From: Fomitopsis serialis
Taxonomy: Eukaryota > Basidiomycota > Agaricomycetes > Polyporales > Fomitopsidaceae
NCBI RefSeq assembly: GCF_022376445.1
Contig: NW_025955020.1
Span: forward strand, 62,001-126,000
Length of the DNA: 64,000 nt
Direction: 5' to 3'
Under the pieces are notes generated by a model that was given only the letters and a program-made list of their open reading frames with translations, was not told the origin of the DNA and did not search any database. Each line of letters starts with the position of its first letter. Within the stretch, counting starts at the first letter, position 1. Of this stretch, positions 12,351 through 24,100 are shown piece after piece. The translations under genes were made by a program, and so were the position numbers.

Positions 12351-13323
12351 TCATGACTTGGCAGGCTCAGCTCCTCCAATGGCGGCGGGCCGTCGTCGTC
12401 AGAGTCGTCGTCCTCTGCGCCTGCGCCAGAGGAGCCCTCGCCGAGGTCGCCCAAGTCCCCTGCGCCGCCGCCACCCATGCTCTTCATCATCTAGTGAGAC
12501 GGACTAGTCAGCAGATGAGCACACGAACAAGCCGGCGAAAGACGTACCTGCTCGAAGTCGATACCGCCCATGCCGCCCATACCGCCCATACCACCCATTC
12601 CTGGCATGCCACCCATACCACCCATGCCACCCATTCCTGGCATACCACCATGCCCCATACCGCCCATACCGCCCATACCTGGCATCCCTGGCATACCGCC
12701 CATGCCACCCATGTCGGGCTCCTCTTCCACCGCAGGCGCCTCGCCGTCCTGCTCGTCCTCGTCGACCCACTTGCTGAAGTCAGTCTTGATGAACTGCGTC
12801 TTGATTTTCTCCTTCATGAGGCGCGGCCAGAACTCTGCCTTTTTCTCCTTCTTGCGGAGGACGGCCGCGATGTGGCGGCTCGTGAGGGTCTTCACGGACT
12901 CCTGCACGATGTGGGGGTGAGCGGGCTGATCACGGTGGATCGTGATGGACGACGCACTTCGGGGACAATCTCTGAGAAGAGGTCGAGCTTGAACTCGTAG
13001 TCTTTCTCCTCAATGCCCTTCGCCGCACTGATTTTGAAAATCAGTCGTGGCTCGGAAAAAGTGTATTCAGCAAGACGCACTTTCCCGCCTTGGCCTTGAA
13101 TGATATTGATGTTGGAGTGAGGTCGTATGTCAGGGTGTCCGGCTGGATGTCGGGGAGGTTTATCGTGAGGTAGAGGACGTTCTGGAGACGCGTCGGGACG
13201 CGTCGATGGCCGATCGCGCCGGTCAGACATTTGGCCGTAAATAAGAGGGCGTGATGAGACTCACCTTCTTTTCGTCGACCTCCGAGCTGCGCTGCGCCCA
13301 TAGCACTTCGGATGGATAGCCAT
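12351..13323 (-). CDS. SBA1: p23/Sba1 Hsp90 co-chaperone (two apparent one-base frame breaks)
   Basis: The CS-domain co-chaperone stabilises the closed ATP-bound Hsp90 dimer in cytosol and nucleus. Exon 1 carries SEVLWAQRSSEVDEKK, exon 2 NVLYLTINLPDIQPDTLTYD and SISFKAKAG. Exon 3 encodes GIEEKDYEFKLDLFSEIVPE. The next exon has SRHIAAVLRKKEKKAEFWPR, the Hsp90-contacting TDFSKWVDEDEQD motif and a Gly-Met repeat (about 12560-12715). The last exon is acidic (EDDDSDDDGPPPLEE). Two oddities: the only sensible ATG (13323, reading M-A-I-H-P) is one base out of frame with SEVLWAQ near 13309, and the expected tail (AEPAKS-stop at 12351) is one base out of frame with PPPLEE near 12376. Without the second shift the frame runs to a stop at 12248. 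The breaks could be consensus errors or real damage. Confidence 0.82.
12560..12715 (-). repeat. In-frame Gly-Met-Pro minisatellite inside the p23 gene
   Basis: On the minus strand short units encoding MGG and MPG follow one another about sixteen times, interrupted once by GHGG. Plus-strand DNA reads as repeated ccgcccata/ccacccat/cctggcat units. Gly-Met-rich tails occur in plant and fungal p23 proteins; copy number probably varies between strains. Confidence 0.8.
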
Positions 13324-13784
13324 TTTGTCGTGGACGTGTGATAGAGGGTGTTGTGTGTGCAAACGAGGGGTCTAATAAACGCACGCTGGGACGGAAAGAT
13401 CCCGAAGTCTGAAGAACGCGTCTGCACCACTGCCCGGCGTCTACCGTCCTCCCCACGACGCGCGGCAGGAGCATCACGTGCGCTTCAGCTTCAGGGCAGG
13501 TGCGCTGTGTCTGCGGCGCGGGTGCGGTACGTACGATCGCACAGTGGTACAGTGCCGTTGTTGCCACCGCCGCCGTCCTCACCCCCCGTCGTGACGCCTC
13601 TAGCCCTCAGTGATGCGGTGAGTCATGCATACGATCTCCAAATGTTCGATCTGATACTCATCACCACCTCAGGTGCACCCGCTGGTATCTACCACTCGTG
13701 CTCTTGCCATTTCCCATAGCGTCACCATATTTCCTCTGGCTATTCATCTTCTCCACCACACTTCATGCGCGTCCATGGTGAGTA

Positions 13785-14576
13785 ATGTGCCCTGCGCCTC
13801 TCTTCACCCAGGCTGACCGTGACCGATTTCGCCCCAGCTTCTACTGTATCGTCCTGCTCTCCGCGCTCTTCATGACATCATGTTACTGGCCCCCCGTTCC
13901 GCTCGAGAGCAGTCTGGCTGTTCCCTGGGCAGATAACATCACCACCTACGCAGACGCGCTCGCCTCACTCATGCCAGAGCTCCCAGAAGACTTGAAGCCA
14001 GCCGATGTACCCATGCTAGATCGCTGCTGGTGTGACTTCTCCGGCCCCGGCTTCTTCGAGCAGCTCAACGTGACGGACTGGGAGAGGCAGAGTGTCCTGC
14101 GGTTGAAGGATAGGCTGGAGCTTCAGGTGAAGGCGCGAGAGGCCGAGAGGCCACCTGAACCAGAACCGGAGCCAGAGGAAGTGCCTTCCACAGTAGCCGA
14201 CGACCCCACCAAAACCCCGAGCGAAGGCACACCAGGCAACTCGACCGACGGGGTCGCTGATGGGGCCATGCGTTCCAAGCTCTCCGGAATTTGGAACAAA
14301 GTGGTCGCCTGGCCCTTCCCTCGAAAACCACAGCCCAGCGAGGTACCACCGGCTGAGGATCCGACGATCTTTATCAGGCCGACGCCTTCGAGCAGATGGC
14401 GCTGGTCCCGGAAGGACGACTACACGCCGCGCGTGCGGAGGCCAATACCCATCATCACGACCCACACGACGACAATTGAGCCCACACAGTCACTCCTCCG
14501 GAAGAAGTACGACTTGCGCCCGTACGGCTTCGCCGTTGTCCTCGACTTCGGTTGGGAGAAGAGCGATTCATCATGA
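13785..14576 (+). CDS. Unrecognised membrane-anchored protein with proline/glutamate-rich middle
   Basis: I do not recognise this protein. The frame from 13785 to 14576 codes for 263 residues. Near the N terminus is one hydrophobic stretch (FYCIVLLSALFMTSC) that could be a signal anchor. The middle contains a Pro-Glu repeat (PPEPEPEPEEVP) and Thr/Ser-rich linkers. The C-terminal part is basic and Arg/Trp-rich (RWRWSRKDDYTPRVRRPIP), ending LRPYGFAVVLDFGWEKSDSS. An upstream open segment (about 13560-13620 and 13675-13774) could be earlier exons joined through gtgagt/ctcag sites, but no good ATG was found there and the last of the required introns would be only 34 bases. The start is therefore uncertain. 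It is convergent with the next gene. Confidence 0.6.
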   Translation: MCPAPLFTQADRDRFRPSFYCIVLLSALFMTSCYWPPVPLESSLAVPWADNITTYADALASLMPELPEDLKPADVPMLDRCWCDFSGPGFFEQLNVTDWERQSVLRLKDRLELQVKAREAERPPEPEPEPEEVPSTVADDPTKTPSEGTPGNSTDGVADGAMRSKLSGIWNKVVAWPFPRKPQPSEVPPAEDPTIFIRPTPSSRWRWSRKDDYTPRVRRPIPIITTHTTTIEPTQSLLRKKYDLRPYGFAVVLDFGWEKSDSS

Positions 14577-15123
14577 TCTCTTGACCCCCTCCCTTGTCTG
14601 TCGGGCGTTAGGCTCTGACCGGCATGTTCACGCGCACTGTAGGACTAGACACGAAAAGTATTGTATCTGTATAATGCATGCTGCGAGTGGTGGGGCAGCT
14701 CGGACGAGCCGTGTGCTGTATGTGCATACGGCTTCTGCGACCTTCCTCTCTATCTTGCTTTCCTTCGCTGCCCACTGTCCCGAGTTGCCGGGGACGATTC
14801 CTAGCTCTTGTTTTCTGCTTGCGCTGCAGTGGCGTCTCTCAATCCATGACAACGGACAGCGATCCGCGAAGCGGGTGCGACAACACGGCCGTGAATCGGA
14901 CGGAACTCACGACCTCAGGCCTCATCGATCATCTCCCAGGCTCCAGCTAAGAGCTTCAGGCACTACGAGATGTACATACAGCCGTACGCCACACGCGAAC
15001 TGCAAGGTTTGGTGAACAATGCTGCATTCGCGACCGTACTATAATGCTCCCTTCAGAGACGTCAAAACAAATGGTGCTCGGCTCGGGTATTCGGGCACAG
15101 ATAATCGAAGTACAGTGCTGGGC

Positions 15124-17797
15124 CTACCTCCCAGCGCAATATATGGGCAAGGGGTCACCCATCCATATCAGCTTTTTGGACTTGACCGCCGCGGACGGCG
15201 TCCCCGACAAGTCCACCCTCGGCAGCGGCAACAGACTGGGAACGAAGGGGGCGGAGGACCCGATCGTCTGCGGCCCCGCAGGGACGTCTTTCCAGTACTC
15301 GTCATCGTCACTGTCGTCCCGTGGTGTGACGGGCCTGTCTGGTTCGGTTGAAGGCAGGTCCCTAGCGGTATTGATGCGCACTCGCACGTCGGCGTCGCTG
15401 CTGGGCCAGAAGAGACCTTGGCTCTGTGTGGTGGGCACGAAGGATAGACGGCGGCCTGCCGGTGGGGGTGGCGGCGGGAGGGTGGTAGACGAGGCCCGCG
15501 TGAGGCGCTCTGGGGGCTGGTTCGACGTGAGCTGGAGCGCGCGCGCACGCATCTGTGTGCGGTTGCGCTCGTACTCTTCCTCTTCGTCCGTGGGGATCTC
15601 GTTGCCGTCCTGGTCGAGCCGCGCTGAAGATTGAATGAGACAGATATAGGACATAGTCCAAAAGTGCACGCACCCCATCCCCGCCTGCGACGCCGCGCGC
15701 TACCCAAGTTCGTCGGTGCAACCTCTACTCTCCCGGAGACAGGCGCAGCAGCCCTCTGGCCCCCTCGGTCTCGCGGCGCTCTCCCTCCCTCAAAGACAGT
15801 CATATTCTCTGAGAATGGATAAGCACTAGTGCTCTGTGCCGCCCTCGTCGGCCAGATGGACCTGCTCGTCCGCCTCGGTTCTGGCTCGCGCGCGGGCGGC
15901 GTCCGGCTGGGCATGAGCCAGCTGAATGGATCCTCATCCTCGAGTCATTAGAACTCGTCATAACCTCTCGCGACGACATTGCGCGCAGCGTCTCGAAGCT
16001 TGAGCCGGGCCCGGGCGTCATGGCATTGATATTCTCCATAGCGTCCGCGAACCGAGCTTCTAACGCCGCCAGGCTTTCCGAGGTGCTGTCGTCGGGTGGG
16101 ACACTCGGAAACGGGATGCCCCTTGCCTCGTCGCGAGTGCTCGTCGACGCGTCCTGGCGTGCGGAGATCGTTGCGAGGAGACGCCATTGCCTCTCGCGTT
16201 GCCTCTCCATCTCTGCGTCCAACTGGGCGATCCGCTCGTTGAAGGTTGGCTGCCTCTCCGACTCGCTTTGAATTGGCTGTGAAAACCCTTGAAAGATGCT
16301 CGCAGAGGTGCCCGGTGTATTAGTGCTGGTGGTGGTGGGTAGGGAGGTTGCCGCGCTAGACAGGAGCGCTGGATTTGGGGAGAACCATGACGAGGTGATT
16401 GGGCTGGGGAAGTCGATCGAAGCGGTTCGCTCAGTTGGTCTCTGTCCCACTGCTGGTATTTCAGAATCTAATGGTACGCCCAAAGCGCGGGCTTCCTGCA
16501 CGAGGCTGTTGATACTTGAGTTTTGCTGGCTGATCCAATGGGCATCTGGTTCTCGCGCGTCCGGGGACTCCAGCGAATGGATCCGGTCCCATACGTGAGG
16601 GATGTCGCGTCGCAAGTCGTCCATGGCGCTGTCCAACAAAATGCTCGGCTCTGAGCTATCCGGCTGCGAAGCCGCAGCTCGGGCTGCTACGCGCCTACCA
16701 AGTGTAGTGGAGAGTCCGTTGAACTGCTACCCTCCCTCTGCGGACGCAGGTGGCTCCTGGGCACAGGACGGTGTTGTGGCAGACGCAACTGGCTCGCCGA
16801 GTTCTCAGACCGTGGACCGAAGCGAAGAGGAGCCGTGCTGGTCAAAGTAGACGTGCGGCGGGCTTGTGGTTGTGTGGGCGTGTCTCCAACGGCAGTACGC
16901 GGGCCCGCCTGATCGAGTGCTGCACGTCCCTCGCGTAAGGTGGTGAGCACGCTTTCGGGCCTCTGCGCCTCCAGCTGCGCGCGCAAATCCTCAATGAGAG
17001 TAATCGTCTCGGATATCGTGCGACGGCGCTCCGGTCCGGGTCGGACAGAACAATAGCATTGTGGTCGGGGCCCATGGACGCGTCCGCGGTCTGCGTACCT
17101 TCCGCACTCGCCGACGAACCATTTCTCCTGGCAGCTATGTGGTCACGCAGGATGCGGATCCTGGAGAAAGTCTCTTCCAAGGCCGAGGTTGCACGCAGAA
17201 GACTCGCCTGCGAGCTGGCCAAATTCCGGTAAGCGGCGGAGGATACGTCGTTTTCGTCTGCATCGGTAGGCCCGCTTTCACTGTGGCGGTTTGTAGACGA
17301 GGTGGGCGTTGTGGCTGAGGACCCGGAGGCGGTCGTGGTATCGAGGCGTGAGAGACGCGAACCCGTAGGACCGCGCTGATGGAGACAGTCATGGGAAGGC
17401 GGAGGTGCAAAACACTGGTATTAGAATCACTTCGAGGGCAACCACGGCTACTCATCTAACCGTTGGTGAGGGCTCCGAACGATGCGCTGACATCGATATC
17501 ACGGGTGGCTTTCTTGCGACGAATATACTCTTGGGATTCGATCAGTGCAACACTTCCTGGCGATGTGTGGCTCTTTGACCAAAGGATGCTGTGAAACGAG
17601 AACGAACGATGTAAACAGGAAAGTGCTATGCGGCGGAGACTGAGTTGACAATGAATGGGAAGGATGCAAAGTTGGAAGTGGTCCGGGACCGTGACGGTAG
17701 TGGCCACAGGCCAAGCGAGTGGCAGCCACTGGTAGTTTAGCCGGTGGCGGGTATACTCATCCAATGGTGAGCGGTTCAATTCAACAAACTCTGACAA
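15124..17797 (-). CDS. Unrecognised, largely disordered coiled-coil protein
   Basis: I do not recognise the family. The minus strand is open for most of this span with codon bias typical of coding DNA. Pieces in order are: MSEFVELNRSPLDEY (from 17797), a coiled coil (ASLLRATSALEETFSRIRIL and DHIAARRNG, about 17230-17120), MRAQLEAQRPESVLTTLREG (about 16980), a 280-residue exon with MDDLRRDIPHVWDRIHSLES and a second helix ERIAQLDAEMERQRERQWRL, and a C-terminal part with EEEEYERNRTQMRARALQL and DDSDDDEYWKDVP. Ser, Pro and Thr are abundant, so most of it is probably disordered. Exon joins are approximate, and the 5' exon structure (17800-17400) is the least certain part. Confidence 0.6.
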
Positions 17798-17900
17798 GTC
17801 TCACCATCAGCATGTCAAACGTCGACCATTTGGCACAACAAAAACAGAGTCCCCAATAATGCATTGACCAGCGAAAACAGCGTGCAAACTGGAGAATGCC

Positions 17901-19364
17901 TTATTCACTCTCATCATCATCATCATCCTCGCTGTACTCCTCTGCCTCATCATCAATAAACCCGTTTAGCTTCGGGCCATCCTCATCTTCCTCGTCGTCC
18001 TCATCCTCATCGTCCTCGCCATCCTCCGAATCCTCGTCGTCTTCTGCGTCTTCGTCGTCTTCGTCCTCATCGTCTCCACCGAGCTCGACGTCCTCCACAC
18101 TTCCACTGTCGTCGCCACTCTCGACCTCAACGTCCATCTGATCGTCCTGTTGCTGTCCCTCTTCACCCTCACTTTCACCCTCTACATACTTTGTAGCCGG
18201 TCGTCTCCGCCGGTGCTTCCCGGCTCGTTTGGGCCCCGGTAATGTAGTGGGGCCAGCGGATGAGCGCATCTCGATTTGTGAGATGACCATGTCTAACCGC
18301 CCACTTAGCGCCAAGAGGCTCTCGTGCAGGGTCAATCGCATTGTAAGGGTAGCGTGCAGTCCCGACAAACGAGCCACCAAATCTGGCATCTGCGATGCAA
18401 TAATGTCAGGGCAAAGCCAGCACAACGCGTACCGGACATACCGTCATCAGGTGTCCACTGTGCGCTGCGAGAACTGCCTTTATCCAGTTGATCATAGCAT
18501 TTCCCCTTTGCGAGCTCGCACCTCCTCCTCGGCCTTTCATGGTCGCACCCCTGCTACCGCGCCCTAACCGTTCCACACACGCAGTGACCAACGGCACCGC
18601 GAGCTGCGGTGGAAGCCTTCGCACGGTATTCCGTATGAGCGTCGGGTCCGAGTGGGCAAGACACGTCTCGAGCAGGCGCGCATCGGATGAGTGCAGCGCC
18701 TGGATCAGTGTGCGGGTAAGCGACGCAGCGGGTACGGCCCCGTTCGTCCCGTCGCGTCTGCGCTGTCTTGAGGACTGGGGTCCGCTCCCTGAGGCGGGCG
18801 AGTCGTCTTCGTCGCTTGACTCGGACGACCGGCCTGCGCCCTCCGTGCCGTTCACCGCTGTGAGTCGCTGGCCAAGGCTGAGTTCTGCAAGGTCGACGTC
18901 AAGGTTTCCGTCCATATTCCGCGCTTCCGCGTCGTCCATTGAGGCATCCTGGCCTAGCTCGGCACCTGTGCGCACGGCTAGAGAAGCGGACTCGTTGTAT
19001 CGTTTTGTTGAGGGACCCTAGATGTGGAAAGGGGTCTGTGAGATTCAGGCTTCAAGCAGAACTCACACGCAAACTGACAACTCACTGGATCAGGTCCGGA
19101 TTCATCTGCCAGTGCTGGTCCAGCGTCCTCTGCTGCACCGTCCTCGTCGGCACCTTCTGGCTCATTGGCTTTTGACTAGCGTGTGCACCTGAGATAATCG
19201 CACCTCCGGTAAATAGGGTTCGCACTCACAGCAAGTTCATAGACTGGCTGCACTCCTTTCGGGAGTTTGGCAACCGCAGGTTGTGAGATGCTAGAAGTTG
19301 CTGCAGGTCGACTCCGCGGTGGTTTGGTGCGGGGCTTCTTCGCTTTTGGGGGTGCAGAGGACAT
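17901..19364 (-). CDS. Utp12-domain small-subunit processome protein (Utp5-like)
   Basis: Utp12 domains occur in WD40 proteins of the t-UTP/UTP-B complexes that process pre-18S rRNA in the nucleolus. The start at 19364 gives a basic N terminus (MSSAPPKAKKPRTKPPRSRP), followed by an acidic exon (about 19150-19090) and a Ser/Asp-rich segment. The Utp12 domain spans roughly 18780-18250: TRTLIQALHSSDARLLETCL, RLPPQLAVPLVTACVERLG, NWIKAVLAAHSGHLMT, then LVARLSGLHATLTMRLTLHE and SLLALSGRLDMVISQIEMRS. The C terminus (18150-17901) is a long Asp/Glu tail, common in nucleolar proteins. No WD40 repeats were seen upstream, so the protein is much shorter than yeast Utp5. Either this is a stand-alone Utp12 protein or the propeller was lost. 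Confidence 0.75.
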
Positions 19365-19534
19365 CTTTTAAGTTTGGTACTACAGCAGAGAAACTAAGCC
19401 GTAAATGTGATGAGTACAACCTGCAGTTCGGTTTGTGCGACTGCTGCCTGGGGCTTGTTGCGTAGCTGCAAAGGGCGAGTGAGAGTTCACAGAAAAATCT
19501 CAGACGCGGCTTGCCATTGGTCGGTACGCGCCTG

Positions 19535-22240
19535 TATCACGTGCCGGCCCGACAGATCTCTGATCGCGTCCTGGTGAGAGGAGCGCCCATCGCCCGTCCT
19601 TTGCTCCCCATACTTGCGCTCCGGCCACTAGCTTCACATTGCTATTCTTTCTGATCATTGGCACCAGCACACTGCCGGGATATATAGTACATGTACCTCG
19701 CCGATGCCCCGGACCACCCCGAGCGCGACTCGGAGCTTCACAACGGCGGCATGGCACTGGCAGGGCAGCCCGCGATCTCGGACGTGGCTTGGATGTATTG
19801 TACCCACCGTGGTACGCGAGTCTGATTTGGCGAAAAAGTCTACTTTTCTTGTGGAGAGTGTCTCTATAGACTCGGCCGTTCACGGGGGCTTTTAGGGCTA
19901 GGCGGTATGTAATCGACGCTCGCATATGCAGTGTCAGTGATATAGCTGCGACCATGATGAAGAATTTGGACAACGGTTGGTCGTTCTCAACCTGGGATCC
20001 TCGTGAGTGATCAAGCTGAGACTTCCTGTTCCGCCCAGGAACCGGTGCGATCTTCCCACTGCAGCAGTGCAGCCACAGGTCCGCAAGCTGCGCGATGCTC
20101 CTCCTATTCAGTAGTTGCGCATATCGACAGCTCTCCTCTCTCTAAAGGACCCCGGCATGGTCACGATATCGATCAAATGCATCGCGCGTTGGTCTCATGT
20201 TCATCAGGATTGCGAGAGCAGACTGCTCAAGCAGAATGATCCAAAGTTTACGGAATACCTCAGTGGTCTGCATTCCACCAGTACGTACAGACCATCAGTA
20301 TACCACCCCCGGCAAGATGCCGCAGGCCGCGATGAGCGCACACACATTGTCACTGCTCATTTAAAGCTGATACACAAGGGCTAGTACTGGTGTAGTTTCC
20401 TGGCTTCCGCCCACCCTCGATCGGTCGAAATGTTGTCTGCGAGGAACCCCCCATCAACAGTTGCAGACCTAATTCCTTTCTTGGACCGAATATACGTGAC
20501 GTTCGCGTACAGCACTGGCATATGGGATACGCTTCCTCACAGCTACGACGCATAGCATTCCTCAGGCATACTGCCAACTCGCCGCGAGTCGTAAGTACTA
20601 ATACTGTATTACCTAGCTAAGTATGCTTCTGACTCTGTCAGTACATCGGTCAGTATTGATCATCTATGAGCACTTAGCTCTCCTCGAACAAGAGGTCGAA
20701 TACATGTGGAATTGGACATTTACGGGTGTCACGGTCTTGTTCCTCGTGCACCGATACGTCCTCCTCCTGTCTGCCGTATCAGGCATAATGTCTGTCCTTG
20801 ACTGGAGAGATGCCACGGTGAGTAAGATCGTTCTAACTTAGGAGGACCTTGTCTGACGTCGTGTCCCAGAGGTAATGGTTGTCCCAACTTGTCTGGCCAC
20901 TCCCGAATGACTCAGAACCCTTGCCCCAAGCTATGAATGGTTATACGACTTGCAATACGCACTAACCATCATCCTCATATTTGTCATTGCATGTGCGAAC
21001 AGTCTCCATCTCCATCACACACGTTGATAGCTTACGATGCATCCGCAGGGTTCTCGGCTCTTCGTGTCTATGTTGTTAGCCATCTAAACCGGTGGCCAGC
21101 GGTTATAACCCTGGCCGCAGCGGTTGTCGCTATTCCTGTTTCATTAGTAGGCTCTCACTCGACCTCGATGGGAAGTGCTGAATGCTCACAAATTGACTAG
21201 TTTGCTGACATACGATCGTCGCGAGCCTATGTCATCTTTGTCGGCTCTGTTCCGATATGTACGAAAGCGCCGACTTTCTCGGGCGCCTTGAATACTCGGT
21301 GCGTGGTTGAGCGTGCAGCATGCTCAAGTCCGATCTAACCTAGGAGGGCATAGATGTAACCCATTAATTAGTGTTGCCCTCGCTCGTGTCTGATGCTAAT
21401 GACTCGTGTCTTGCAGTGATGTATGCGGTTCGGCTCAGCGCCATCTTCTCGGATCTGGTCGTGCTCTGCTGCACTTGGTCGTTTTCCGGCATCGTGCTTG
21501 ACCCAAGAGAACTCAGAGGAGAATTTGTCAAGTTGATCCTACAACAAGGTGAGACAACTACTTTGTACTGCTCACAGATGCTGACATGAGTTGTAAAGGG
21601 ACAACGTATTTCATGGCCGGCGTCCCAGGTGAATTCCTATTATACTGCCACGTTCACCGGGCCGTCAGTATACACACCTGCAGCCTTGCGTTGTTACTGA
21701 CCCTGTCCGGATAGAATCTCTTCAATTTTGATCACACGGTTCATGCTCGAGCTTCGCGCAGTCGACAGAGCTTTCGTGTCGGATTTGTCGGACCTTCCCG
21801 GCACATGGGGGGATACCAACGATTCGACGACGTCTATCGAACTAGCTAAATTCAACTTCTCCGACGAGCGTACGTGCTCAGCAGCGGTCTAATGAGCCGA
21901 CTCAGCGCATGCGCCACCAAGTTGGCAGGGCGCTCGCTCGACCGTATGACACCACCTCTTGGACGCAATTTTGGGAGAACTTACCGGGCTAGTGGAGTTG
22001 CCGGTTATCTCGCTGCCTCCGGCGGTTTTCCGCGGCAGCTAATAGTATTAGTATGGCGTGTACGAGCACTCAAATCAATCTGACTCTCACGACGATTCAT
22101 TATCGGCAGGAGACTGGGCTCGCAAGTGGAGTGTCCAAGGCGTAATTTATGTCGCCGCCTCGCCACAGACATAACTGAAAAGCGTACTTCGTACTCTCCA
22201 ACCCGTGGGTGATATTAGACGTGATTCTAGTATGTCTCCT
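19535..22240. repeat. Tandem segmental duplication, unit 1
   Basis: This 2.7-kb unit is homologous along its length to the unit starting at about 22328. Matching anchors include cacgtgcc...gacagatctctgatcgcgt (19538 and 22331), gttggtcgttctca.cctgggc (about 19975 and 23610), and the whole DUF6533 gene. Identity is high in exons and lower between genes, so the duplication is not recent. Edges are estimated by eye. Confidence 0.8.
20430..21892 (+). pseudogene. DUF6533 multi-pass membrane protein, copy 1 (internal deletion)
   Basis: DUF6533 proteins are Agaricomycete-expanded integral membrane proteins of unknown function. The start at 20430 reads MLSARNPPSTVADLIPFL. After short introns follow AYCQLAAS, then VLIIYEHLALLEQEVEYMWN and VTVLFLVHRYVLLLSAVSG (the DUF6533 core). 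Next are DLQYALTIILIFVIA, FSALRVYVVSHLNRW, an AVITLAAAVVAIPVSLV helix, AVRLSAIFSDLVVLCCTWSF and ILITRFMLELRAVD, with a stop at 21890-21892. Compared with copy 2 it lacks about 150 bases after GTTYFMA (near 21625), removing the exon for the last membrane helix (CLLVLNVVQIVIETSLG in copy 2). It may be a pseudogene or encode a protein short of one helix. Confidence 0.65.
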
Positions 22241-22669
22241 TCCGAGTCTTTATCGAAAGTGGGCGTTGACGTTGAACGTGAACGTTGAGTATTTTTTGAC
22301 TCTTGATGGTCGGTATGTACGCGTTTTTGTCACGTGCTACCGGACAGATCTCTGATCGCGTCTCGATGACAGGACGCGCCCGTCCCATTGACCCAAACTT
22401 AAGCTTATCCTCCGACCACTGATACATTATCATAGCCTCACATCTTCATTCACAGTCTCTCTGCCTAGTTCACTCTTTTGTCTATCATTCTCATACTGTA
22501 AAGATACTGCTTGGATATAGTGCGTGTACCTTGCCGATGCCCTGGACCGCCCCGAGCTTCATAACGACCGCGGGTCCACCATTGAGGTATGGTACGCGAA
22601 TCGGCTGTGGCGGAGAACTCTACATTTGTATTGGAGAGTGGCCCTATAGATTCCGCCAGTTACCAGGCG

Positions 22670-23515
22670 ACAAGTACTCAATCCAGCGGCAAGGCGCATG
22701 AAACGACTCTTCACTACAACATTGCATCTGTCTCGTCGCTAAGTACTTCTTTGTGCTAGCTGCTACTTAACGGTGATCGGATTCTGCTGCCTATAGCTAG
22801 TCCCCGATCTCTCGCCCATAGTCCGTGATCTTTCTGCTCTACCCTACGTTGCGCTCATCGTCTCCGTTATGCATCCCGTTCCCAGGTCAGGGAAGTCAGA
22901 GGTGACAGCGCTTTTGTTGCCTTCCGAATCGACCGTAGCGAGCGGGTGCTTTGCTATGCATGTTCGAAAGGGTTCGCGATGGACCGATGCCCATGGGACC
23001 ACCCGAGAGGAATTGCAGAGGACCAGACACGAGCCGCTGGGTATCGAGAACGACGCAAGGGCTCGTAAGGAGCCATTGGGGCATGGCATCTCTAGAACCT
23101 AAGGTCGCATCAGCACCTCCCTCTACGCAGGCACAAACCTATTACAAGTCGGTCTGATGTGTTGATGAAGACGCTGGAGCGCGAGGTGGCACTCGCAGTG
23201 CGTTCTTCCCGGCAATTGATCACCGTTGAGCGGGTAATGTGCGCTTCAGGCCTACAGGCAAGAAAATGGATACGAACAAACGAACGTAGGGTTGAGAAGG
23301 CCTCGTCGTCTCATTGGCAAGTAATTAAACCGAACGTTCCAGTGAGACACCCGCGTGCTGATGCTACCACTCCCTTTGATATGCAGCGAGTTGACCCTAC
23401 TGACATTTGTCTGGAGTGACCCATATTGTCACCGGAACGCCTCCCGCTAGCGTCTGTCGTTGATTCGATTTCAGCTATCCGTCTAATACTACTGACTTAA
23501 GGTCTAGTATTCGGT
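22670..23515. other. Insertion present only in duplication unit 2
   Basis: Alignment of the two units by eye leaves this segment unmatched in unit 1. It contains short open frames on both strands, none recognisable. I could not see terminal inverted repeats or a clear target-site duplication, so whether it is a mobile element or ancestral sequence lost from unit 1 is open. Confidence 0.4.
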
Positions 23516-24100
23516 CATCATCGGAGCCTTTAGGGCTTAGCCGTAATAACCCTCTGACAACCTTCGCATGTGCACAGTGTCGGTGATGGCTTGGTGATGG
23601 CCATGATGATGGGAAGACGTTGGTCGTTCTCAGCCTGGGCTAAGTTCAAGCTGGGGCTGTTCCGCGCCGGGAGGCGCGCAATCTTCCCACTGCAGCCAGC
23701 TGCGCGAAGCTTCCTCCGAAAGCTCTGCACTCTCGTACTACGTGAGCGATGTACAGTCCCGGTAGAACCTATTCAGCAGTTGCGCATATCGACAGCTCCC
23801 TGAGTCCGAAGAACTCCAGCATGGTCAGTATCAGATGCTTCGCGCATTGGTCCATATTTCCTGCAAGACGCTCCAGGCTGCTCGGGATGAACGATTCAGG
23901 GGTTTGGTTACGGAAACCCTTTTGAGAGATCTCCATTCCTCCAGTAGTAGCTCCCGACCATCAGCAGCCATCAGCACACTACTCCCGGCATCGAAGATGC
24001 CGCACGCGGCGATGAGCGCACACACCTTCAAGTTGTTAAAAGCTGATACACAAGGGATTGGTGTAGCTTCCTGGCTTCCGCCCACCCTCGATCGGACAAC

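Noticed and set aside
12335..13000. Plus-strand frame rich in His/Ala/Thr (221 residues) opposite p23
   Set aside because: It is the complement of the Gly-Met repeat and the p23 exons; no domain and no plausible splice pattern.
15168..15914. Long minus-strand open frame rich in Arg and Pro overlapping the 3' exons of the disordered protein
   Set aside because: It is a shifted frame of the GC-rich coding exons; composition is low complexity and the other frame continues the upstream exons.
17896..18141. Plus-strand poly-serine protein
   Set aside because: Complement of the Asp/Glu tail of the Utp12 protein.
22869..23419. Two open frames in the unit-2 insertion that looked like degraded transposon protein
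   Set aside because: No recognisable transposase, reverse transcriptase or integrase motif; left as an unassigned insertion.
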